Shown here: positions 56,947-63,051 of the stretch, in pieces
Position numbering within the stretch: position 1 is the first letter of the stretch
Layout of the letters: every line of letters begins with the position of its first letter
NCBI RefSeq assembly: GCF_003993775.1
Contig: NZ_RJRZ01000005.1
Coordinates: forward strand, 62,001 to 126,000
From: Frigidibacter oleivorans
Lineage (GTDB): Bacteria; Pseudomonadota; Alphaproteobacteria; Rhodobacterales; Rhodobacteraceae
Direction of reading: 5' to 3'
Length of the DNA: 64,000 bases
The notes under the pieces: generated by a model
The model's input: only the letters and a program-made list of their open reading frames with translations
What the model was told of the DNA's origin: nothing
The model's database searches: none
Translations under genes and position numbers: made by a program

Positions 56947-57303
56947 ATGACCCGCTCGTTGTTTCCTATGCGTGCACTGATCCTCGCCGCCTATCTTCTG
57001 GCGGCGATCCTGCCAATGCTTGCCTTCTCCGAAGGTCGGCAACAGTCTCAGGCCGACCATGAGCAGATGATGGCGATGGCTGGCCATGGCGCGCATATGT
57101 CATCCGCAGGCAGCCCGATTGACGATGCACAACGGCTGCTTTGCCAGCAACATTGTCTTTTTGCGGCTGCGGCTCTTCCCGCCCCAAGCCCGGGCGTCGT
57201 CGCCATCGCGCGTTCGGTTGAAATCAACCTGAACAATGACCTGCTGGCTGCATCGCTTGCGCTCCCGCCACCTGGCCCACCTCCGAAACGCACACTGATC
57301 TGA
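56947..57303 (+). CDS. Small secreted Cys-pair protein with PPPKRT tail, copy C
   Basis: A 118-residue exported protein. The N-terminal helix is LILAAYLLAAILPMLAFSEG. A Met/His stretch (DHEQMMAMAGHGAHMSS), a cysteine pair (LLCQQHCLFAA) and the tail LPPPGPPPKRTLI follow. It shares its plan with copies A and B. The start at 56947 is preferred over 56911 because it starts right before the hydrophobic helix. The multicopper oxidase gene starts 63 bases downstream, so it may deliver copper to it; this is inference. Confidence 0.6.
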   Translation: MTRSLFPMRALILAAYLLAAILPMLAFSEGRQQSQADHEQMMAMAGHGAHMSSAGSPIDDAQRLLCQQHCLFAAAALPAPSPGVVAIARSVEINLNNDLLAASLALPPPGPPPKRTLI

Positions 57304-57365
57304 CCCTATAGCTCCGGTTCGCCGGGGCCTTCAGTCTTTTCACATTGCGATACAGGAGAATTCGC

Positions 57366-58835
57366 ATGATCGCTCTCTCTCGCCGCGGCTTTCTGGGCGC
57401 TTCTGCGGCTGCTGCCGCCTCACTTATTCTGCCTGCTCGTGCTAGAGCACAATCAGCCCGCATGTCGCTGACGGCGACGACCCGGACGCTCGATATCCGG
57501 GGCAGGGCCGCCACCGTCTGGGGGCTGATGGACGGCAACGGCCGGTCTGGATTGGTCCTCGACCCGGGTCAGGCATTCGCCGTCGATCTGACGAATACCC
57601 TGACCGAGCCGACCATCATCCACTGGCACGGACAGATCCCGCCAAACGCTCAAGACGGCGTGCCGGACATGCCCATGGCCACGCTGCAACCCGGCGAAAG
57701 CCGCGCCTATGACTTTGCCGCGCGCCCGGGCACGCACTGGATGCATGCCCATATCCCCGCGCATGAGATGCTGCTGCTGGCCGCCCCCCTGGTCGTGCGG
57801 CGGCCCGAGGATGTTGCGGCCGATCGGCAGGACGTGACGCTGTTCCTGCACGACTTTTCGTTCAAGCCGCCTGCGGAGGTGCTGGCAGAGATTACCGGCG
57901 GCGCGTCCATGGCCGGGATGGACCACAGCCAGATGGGTCAGGACGGCATGGCCGGCATGGACATGGGCGCAATGGGTCAGGGGGACATGATGGCCATGCC
58001 GGGCATGGACGGCATGGCGATGGACCTGAACGACTACAACTTTGACGCCTACCTTGCCAATGACCGGACGCTGGACGACCCCGAAGTCGTGCAGGTGGAC
58101 AAGGGCAGCAAGGTCCTTGTTCGGGTGATCAACGCGGCCGCCGCGACGGTGTTCTGGATCGACACCGGCGCACTGACCGGGCGGCTGGTTACTGTGGACG
58201 GAGAGCCGGTGCAGCCCCTTCCTGGCAACCGTTTCGGAATCGCGATGGGCCAACGGCTTGACATCGAGCTTAATGTTCCAGCCGAAGGCGGGGCCTTCCC
58301 GGTCCTCGCCCTGCGCGAGGGTGCAAGAGAACGGACGGGTCTCGTCCTTGCCACCCCGGGGGCCACGGTGACGAAGGTCGCCAACATGTCCGACGCCGAC
58401 CATCCTGCCTTCAGCGCCGATCTGACGCAGGAAGCGGCCCTGCGCGCCGTCACCCCGCTGCCGGAGCGCGCGGCATCGTCGCAGCCGATGTTGATGCTGG
58501 GCGGCTCGATGATGCCCTACGTATGGACCATCAACGGGCAGACCTGGGGCAAACATTCCCCGGTGACCGCGAAAACCGGCGAGCGTGTCGAGATCATGTT
58601 CCACAACATGTCAATGATGGCACATCCCATGCACCTGCATGGCCACGCTTTCCAGGTGGTCGGCGTGGGCCAGAACCGGATCGCGGGTGCTGTTCGTGAC
58701 ACCGTTCATGTGCCGCCGATGGGGATGGTGACGGTCGCGGTGGATGCGGGTGAAGCGGCGCGGTGGATGCTGCATTGCCATCACATGCCGCATCTCTCGA
58801 CAGGCATGATGACTGAGTTCGCGGTTTCGGCCTGA
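57366..58835 (+). CDS. Tat-exported multicopper oxidase
   Basis: A 489-residue multicopper oxidase. The twin-arginine signal is IALSRRGFLGASAAAAASLI. Copper ligands are all present: IIHWHGQIPPNAQDGVPDMP, TGHW-type THWMHAHIP, the C-terminal AHPMHLHGHAFQ and MLHCHHMPHLSTGMM for type 1 and trinuclear centres. A Met-rich insert (MAGMDHSQMGQDGMAGMDMG and more, about 182-220) resembles the copper-sensing helices of CueO or CopA of Pseudomonas. It oxidises Cu(I) to Cu(II) in the periplasm. ATG 57366 has CAGGAG upstream. Confidence 0.93.
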   Translation: MIALSRRGFLGASAAAAASLILPARARAQSARMSLTATTRTLDIRGRAATVWGLMDGNGRSGLVLDPGQAFAVDLTNTLTEPTIIHWHGQIPPNAQDGVPDMPMATLQPGESRAYDFAARPGTHWMHAHIPAHEMLLLAAPLVVRRPEDVAADRQDVTLFLHDFSFKPPAEVLAEITGGASMAGMDHSQMGQDGMAGMDMGAMGQGDMMAMPGMDGMAMDLNDYNFDAYLANDRTLDDPEVVQVDKGSKVLVRVINAAAATVFWIDTGALTGRLVTVDGEPVQPLPGNRFGIAMGQRLDIELNVPAEGGAFPVLALREGARERTGLVLATPGATVTKVANMSDADHPAFSADLTQEAALRAVTPLPERAASSQPMLMLGGSMMPYVWTINGQTWGKHSPVTAKTGERVEIMFHNMSMMAHPMHLHGHAFQVVGVGQNRIAGAVRDTVHVPPMGMVTVAVDAGEAARWMLHCHHMPHLSTGMMTEFAVSA

Positions 58836-58842
58836 CGACGAT

Positions 58843-58871
58843 CCGGACCCGCAGATTGCCTGCGGGTCCGG
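58843..58871 (+). terminator. Stem-loop after the multicopper oxidase
   Basis: CCGGACCCGCAG, ATTGC, CTGCGGGTCCGG: a perfect 12-base stem starting seven bases past the stop. No T-run follows, so it may attenuate or protect the RNA rather than stop it fully. Confidence 0.6.
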
Positions 58872-58880
58872 CCTTCCGCG

Positions 58881-59414
58881 ATGGGAAAACCAATGCCTGT
58901 TCAGATGGGTCGTCGACCTCTCCTTGCCGGTCTTGCAGCGAGCTTCATTGCGGGGCCCGCCCAAGCGCGACCGCCTTTCCGGCTGCGAAAGGACCCGCAG
59001 CCTCTGCTTTCCCCGCCTATCCAGGATGAAGCAGGAACCACCAGGGTTCTTGGGGACTTTGCCGGGCGTGTGATCCTTCTGAACATCTGGGCGACTTGGT
59101 GCCCGCCCTGCCGGGAAGAGATGCCGGCACTCGAACGTTTGGAAGGGCTGCTTGGAGGCCCGGATTTTGCCGTGCTACCCCTTTGCATCGACGAGGGCGG
59201 GATCGAAAGGGGCCGAGGTTTCTATGATGAGATCGGGCTTGTAAACCTGCCGCTCTACTGGGCGGAACCGTTGCGGGTTCAACTGGCTTTGGCCTTCATC
59301 GGACTGCCGACGACGCTTCTGATCGACCGCGAGACGCGTGAAATCGGGCGGCTTCAGGGCCCCTTCGACTGGGGAAGCGACGAGGCTGTCCGTCAGATAT
59401 CGGATCTGCTTTGA
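58881..59414 (+). CDS. TlpA/ResA-type thioredoxin-fold protein
   Basis: A 177-residue exported thiol protein. The signal (RPLLAGLAASFIAGPAQA) precedes a TlpA-like domain with LLNIWATWCPPCREEMPALE (WCPPC) and the cis-proline LPTTLLIDRETREIG. TlpA and ResA reduce apocytochromes or the copper centre of cytochrome oxidase with SCO and PCuAC, which occur nearby. The start may be ATG 58881 or 58893; neither has a strong ribosome site. It follows the multicopper oxidase. Confidence 0.88.
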   Translation: MGKPMPVQMGRRPLLAGLAASFIAGPAQARPPFRLRKDPQPLLSPPIQDEAGTTRVLGDFAGRVILLNIWATWCPPCREEMPALERLEGLLGGPDFAVLPLCIDEGGIERGRGFYDEIGLVNLPLYWAEPLRVQLALAFIGLPTTLLIDRETREIGRLQGPFDWGSDEAVRQISDLL

Positions 59415-59474
59415 TCGGTCGCCATTCCCTTGATTAAATCCCTGCCTAGCACGTTGAGTTCGGAAATGGACAGA

Positions 59475-59945
59475 TCAGGCTGCCTGATAGCTGGTGAAGA
59501 TTTCGAGACTTCCATCCCGGCGAACCAGCAGAACGTCATAGGCGTCTCGACTGTCTTCTGATCCCATGCCGGGGGAGCCGTAGGGCATGCCGGGTACTGC
59601 GAGGCCGACTGCGTCAGGACGCTCGTCGAGCAGCCTGCGGATATCTGCAGCCGGGACATGGCCTTCGAGCGCATAGCCGTCAACGGTTCCTGTGTGGCAG
59701 GAAAAGGCCTTTGCCGGAATGCCCTGATCCATCTTGAAGCGGATCAGCAAGGTTCCCATCGACACCTCATCCGTTACTGTGAACCCTTTTTCGCGCAAGT
59801 AATCCACCCATGCCTCGCAGCACTCGCAACCGCGCCCTTTGACGACATGGATCGGTGGTTCTTCCTCTGCCCTGGCGGCAGGGGCCAGGGCGAAGGCTGC
59901 TGATGCAAGCATGAGTTCACGGCGACCGATAAAATACCTTTTCAT
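59475..59945 (-). CDS. DUF411 protein, copy 2
   Basis: A 156-residue exported protein. The signal is MKRYFIGRRELMLASAAFAL. Core: IHVVKGRGCECCEAWVDYLR (CECC), FSCHTGTVDGYALEGHVPAA, VGLAVPGMPYGSPGMG. Paralogous with 55591-56058, with CECC in place of CPCC. It starts in the stop region of the M23 peptidase gene (ATGA overlap) and ends the SCO operon. Periplasmic copper binding is likely. Confidence 0.88.
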   Translation of the reverse strand: MKRYFIGRRELMLASAAFALAPAARAEEEPPIHVVKGRGCECCEAWVDYLREKGFTVTDEVSMGTLLIRFKMDQGIPAKAFSCHTGTVDGYALEGHVPAADIRRLLDERPDAVGLAVPGMPYGSPGMGSEDSRDAYDVLLVRRDGSLEIFTSYQAA

Positions 59946-61105
59946 CCACGTTCCCCGTCGGTTGTTGGCATGAAGCCGGTTTCGCTGCGCCAAGTGGCAA
60001 GTGCATCAAGGTCAGCAGCAGTAGCAATCTCTTGCTCCGGCAGGGCGTCCTGGTCTTTCGGGTCGACCGGTCGGCCATCGACACGCACTTCGTAATGGAG
60101 GTTCGGGCCGCTCACGAGCCCTGTCGCGCCGACCGCGCCAATCTCGTCGCCCGCCTTGACCCGCGTTCCGACGCGAACGTCTTCAGCAATCTCAGAGAGA
60201 TGCGCATATCGCGTGACGACCCCACCGCCGTGGTCGATGTCGATCGTGATGCCATAACCGCGGATCGAGCCCGCAAAGATCACCCGACCGGCACCAGTCG
60301 CCGAAACCTCGGTCCCCACGGGGGCCGCGTAATCGATCCCGGTATGCATTCGAACTCCGCCCAGCACGGGATGGTTCCGGCGGCCAAAGACGGACGACAG
60401 GCGGGCACCAAGGATGGGGGCCGCGGAACGCTGCACGGCTTCGCCATCTTCAAAGACGATGACCGGACCAGCGGCTTCGGTCGCAACAAGTTCGAGGACG
60501 CGATCAGTAAGCTCCAGCCGTGCGTAACTCAGGCGCGGCTCTCCCGCGATGCTGCCATCGGGAAGCTGATCTTCTTGCCAGACCAGCGCGAAAGTCTCTC
60601 CACCTTTGAGGTCGCGCCTGAAATCGACCTGGCCCGCAAGAAGTGCTGTCAGGTCAACCGCAAAGCGTTCCGGTGCATTCCGGGCCGTCAAAGCGTCGTA
60701 AAGGGTTCCGTCTAAGGTTAAGGTCTCACCCCGGTCCGTCACATGAACCGGTGGGTCAAGCCGTTGTGCTGCGATCGGCCCGTCGAAGGTGAGGGCAATT
60801 TCTACTCCATCTTCCACGAACAGTGAAAGGCGTGTCAGCGATGCCGGATCCCCGGACGCTGCCGTCCATTTGATCCGGTGACCAGGTCGCAGGTCGGTCA
60901 GGTCATAGACCCCAGAAAGTGCCAGTGCGGCTTCTGCCCGGATCGTCGCGGGGATTCCTGCGTGACCAAGGACGCTGTCCAAAGTGTCACCGGGGGCGAT
61001 CGTGGTTTCGAAGGCCGCTGGCAAATGCGCCGTCGGAGGATCGGCCATTGCCTGGAGCGGGGCGAAGGACGCGACAGCAAGGATGAGAAATGCAGAGCGG
61101 ATCAT
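59942..61105 (-). CDS. M23-family peptidoglycan endopeptidase
   Basis: A 387-residue exported peptidase. A signal (MIRSAFLILAVASFAPLQAM) is followed by a LysM or OapA-like region (TIAPGDTLDSVLGHAGIP), a middle domain, and the peptidase with MHTGIDYAAPVGTEVSATGA and NLHYEVRVDGRPVDP. The HxxxD and HxH zinc ligands are present, so it should be active. M23 enzymes cut peptide crosslinks in the cell wall. The operon order SCO, PCuAC, SCO, M23, DUF411 is unusual and links wall cutting to copper. Confidence 0.88.
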   Translation of the reverse strand: MIRSAFLILAVASFAPLQAMADPPTAHLPAAFETTIAPGDTLDSVLGHAGIPATIRAEAALALSGVYDLTDLRPGHRIKWTAASGDPASLTRLSLFVEDGVEIALTFDGPIAAQRLDPPVHVTDRGETLTLDGTLYDALTARNAPERFAVDLTALLAGQVDFRRDLKGGETFALVWQEDQLPDGSIAGEPRLSYARLELTDRVLELVATEAAGPVIVFEDGEAVQRSAAPILGARLSSVFGRRNHPVLGGVRMHTGIDYAAPVGTEVSATGAGRVIFAGSIRGYGITIDIDHGGGVVTRYAHLSEIAEDVRVGTRVKAGDEIGAVGATGLVSGPNLHYEVRVDGRPVDPKDQDALPEQEIATAADLDALATWRSETGFMPTTDGERG

Positions 61106-61121
61106 CTGGCAGAATGACCTT

Positions 61122-61724
61122 TCAACTGAGGGTTCGGCGGATTTTGGGAACGGCGAATCGCCGGTCCTCGTGAAAGTCGATGATGCTGACGAAGCGCCCA
61201 TCGGGGTGGAACAGGAACACACCGGCGGTGTGGTCCATCGTGTAGTCGCCGCCATCCTTGTCGACACGGCGATAGGTTACGCGGAAATCTGCGGCGGCCT
61301 GCGCGACCTCCTCGGCGGGACCCGTCAACCCGATGATACGCGGGTCGAAGTTGCTGACGTAGTCCGCAAGGACGACGGGCGTGTCGCGTTCCGGATCGAC
61401 CGAAATCAGCGCCACGATCAAACGGTTCGCGTCGGCACCCAGGTCTTCGAGCCAGAGCGATATGTCGCTCAATGTGGTCGGGCAGACGTCGGGGCACCAG
61501 GTGAAGCCGAAGAACACCATGACCGGGCGGCCGGCCCAGTCTTTCGGTCGGACTGAGCGGCCTTGGTGATCGGTCAATGCCCAGGACATCTCGCCAATTG
61601 GCAAGGGCAGGAGCTCGTTGCGGGCTGGCCGATTGCGCGTGCGATAGGCGCCGACGCCCAGCATGAAGGCGACGGCTCCGATGGCACCTACAGCGCCGAG
61701 GATTACTGCCCTGCGTCGGCGCAA
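61122..61724 (-). CDS. SCO1/SenC-family copper chaperone, copy 1
   Basis: A 200-residue anchored protein with one N-terminal helix. The thioredoxin-like core has VMVFFGFTWCPDVCPTTLSD (copper cysteines in CPDVCP), LISVDPERDTPVVLADYV, and the third ligand in YTMDHTAGVFLFHPDG. It delivers copper to the CuA site of cytochrome oxidase or reduces its thiols. The start is TTG at 61724, supported by GGAGGGG upstream; no nearby ATG fits. It overlaps the PCuAC gene by 22 bases. Confidence 0.92.
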   Translation of the reverse strand: MRRRRAVILGAVGAIGAVAFMLGVGAYRTRNRPARNELLPLPIGEMSWALTDHQGRSVRPKDWAGRPVMVFFGFTWCPDVCPTTLSDISLWLEDLGADANRLIVALISVDPERDTPVVLADYVSNFDPRIIGLTGPAEEVAQAAADFRVTYRRVDKDGGDYTMDHTAGVFLFHPDGRFVSIIDFHEDRRFAVPKIRRTLS

Positions 61725-62176
61725 TCCGGCCCCTCCGCACGCAAGGACAGGACGTCGACGTTTACCGTGACCTCACCAGCCTTTTCAAAGCTGAGGGTGA
61801 CCGGAAAGCTGTCGCCTTCCTTCAGGGCATTCGTCAGCCCCATCAGCATGCCGTGATACCCCCCCGGAGAAAGTTGCACGCTCTGGCCAGCCGGCACGGG
61901 GATGGACATCGCATGCGGCATCGATGCGATGCCGTCCTGAACAACAGTCTCGTGCAGCATCGGCATACCGGCTGCAGGCGTCGCGATGCCAACCAGCGCG
62001 TTGTCGGTCGATCCGGTGTTCGTGATCTCCACATAGAAGACGCCGGGACGCCCCGCGCCGATTGTCGCCTTGGACCAGGCGTGCTCAACCGTCAGATCGC
62101 CGATGGTCACGGTCTCGCAGGCCATCGCTGCAGATGCAGAGAGGATCAGGGCTGCAGCAAGAAGAAAGTGATTCAT
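61703..62176 (-). CDS. PCuAC-type periplasmic copper chaperone
   Basis: A 157-residue exported protein. The signal is LLAAALILSASAAMA. The copper site uses the pattern MPMLHETV (with M and H), MPHAMSIPV and LSPGGYHGMLMGL, giving the H-x-M and H-x-M ligands of the PCu(A)C (DUF461) family. It carries Cu(I) to cytochrome oxidase with SCO and can buffer periplasmic copper. It starts three bases after the upstream SCO gene and ends inside the next. Confidence 0.93.
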   Translation of the reverse strand: MNHFLLAAALILSASAAMACETVTIGDLTVEHAWSKATIGAGRPGVFYVEITNTGSTDNALVGIATPAAGMPMLHETVVQDGIASMPHAMSIPVPAGQSVQLSPGGYHGMLMGLTNALKEGDSFPVTLSFEKAGEVTVNVDVLSLRAEGPDCADAGQ

Positions 62177-62179
62177 GGG

Positions 62180-62773
62180 TCAAAGTCTCGATTGAAGGTC
62201 GGAAAGGATTTCGGCCGCCGGTGTGCCGTAGGTGAATTGACGCAGCCACGCGCCATCCGGGCCGATGAGATAGAGGCCGGGACTGTGCGCCATCGTGTAC
62301 CCGCCTTGCGAAGCGGTATCGGCCTCCCGCTCATAGAAGATCTTGAAGCTTGCGGCCGCAGCCTGCGTTTCGGCCTCGCTGCCGGCCAAGCCGAGGATCG
62401 CTGGATGGAAGGCTTTGGTGTAATCAGCCAGCCCAAGCCGTCTGTCCCGTTCAGGATCGATCGAGATGAAAACTGGCTGCGCCGATCCTGCGTCAGATCC
62501 AAGGTCATCCATGACTTGCGCGACTTCGGAGAGCGTAGTCGGACAGACATCCGGGCAGCTTGTGAAGCCGAAGAACACCAAAAGGAATTTTCCACGGAAT
62601 TCCTCCGTCGTGCGGATGCGACCTTCGCTGTCAGCAAGCGCGAAGGCGGGCGTGAAGACAGAAGCTGCTGCTTGGGTGTCGTCCGTTGCGGGCCACCACC
62701 GCACCGCCGCGAAAGCGAGGACCGCCGCCGTCGCGGCGACCCAAAGGATGATCTGAAGAGAACGAAGACGCAT
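62180..62773 (-). CDS. SCO1/SenC-family copper chaperone, copy 2
   Basis: A 197-residue anchored protein (helix LQIILWVAATAAVLAFAAV). Core: LLVFFGFTSCPDVCPTTLSE, ISIDPERDRRLGLADYT, and MAHSPGLYLIGPDG with the histidine ligand. It is the first gene of the operon, which runs to DUF411 copy 2. A MerR-type promoter with a 19-base spacer lies 30-60 bases upstream of ATG 62773. The two SCO proteins differ enough to have separate roles. Confidence 0.92.
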   Translation of the reverse strand: MRLRSLQIILWVAATAAVLAFAAVRWWPATDDTQAAASVFTPAFALADSEGRIRTTEEFRGKFLLVFFGFTSCPDVCPTTLSEVAQVMDDLGSDAGSAQPVFISIDPERDRRLGLADYTKAFHPAILGLAGSEAETQAAAASFKIFYEREADTASQGGYTMAHSPGLYLIGPDGAWLRQFTYGTPAAEILSDLQSRL

Positions 62774-62802
62774 GACCAGTCCAGACAATGAGAACGGCGT
62801 GC

Positions 62803-62833
62803 GGTCTAAAACCTCGAGCAACTAGAGGTTCAA
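62803..62833 (-). promoter_or_regulatory. Second-type MerR promoter of the SCO operon
   Basis: On the minus strand TTGAAC (62828-62833), 19 bases, TAGACC (62803-62808). The spacer starts with CTCTAGTTGCTCGAG and lies in the palindrome AACCTC...GAGGTT. The same word and spacing precede the DsbA-like gene at 54179. Confidence 0.65.
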
Positions 62834-62877
62834 CCGACAAAGAGGTGAAGAGTTAAGCACCGGCGAGGTTTCGCCGA

Positions 62878-63051
62878 TCAGGCCGCCCCAAGAAATCTGG
62901 CGAGGGCAATGCCGAGGAGGGTGCCGAACAGCCCGAAAGCGATGGCGAAGCCTGCGCCATACTGCAGGCGGTCAAGCGTCTTGCCGCCGCGCTGTCGGGC
63001 GAGATAGTAGCCCCACAGAAATCCGACGATCCCGAAAACTGGTCCGATCAT
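62878..63051 (-). CDS. Small two-helix membrane protein
   Basis: A 57-residue protein (MIGPVFGIVGFLWGYYLARQ, then LQYGAGFAIAFGLFGTLLGI). Two membrane helices are joined by a basic turn (RGGKTLDR). Family unknown. The start overlaps the lnt stop by four bases (ATGA), so the two are co-translated. It may assist Lnt. Confidence 0.6.
   Translation of the reverse strand: MIGPVFGIVGFLWGYYLARQRGGKTLDRLQYGAGFAIAFGLFGTLLGIALARFLGAA

Larger units (their letters stand above)
5078..57507. repeat. Polar octamer GGGCAGGG (KOPS-type) array
   Basis: On the minus strand (CCCTGCCC on plus) it starts at 5078, 5584, 7301, 8583, 14401, 15529, 25517, 27244, 27857, 28503 and 29340. On the plus strand it starts at 29797, 30076, 34834, 35515, 36055, 37024, 37062, 37364, 46122 and 57500. 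No copy was found against this order. The list was made by eye and may miss a few. Confidence 0.75.

Noticed and set aside
57453-58604. Minus-strand frame of 383 codons, rich in His
   Set aside because: It is antisense to the multicopper oxidase; the histidines mirror Met and Val codons of that gene.
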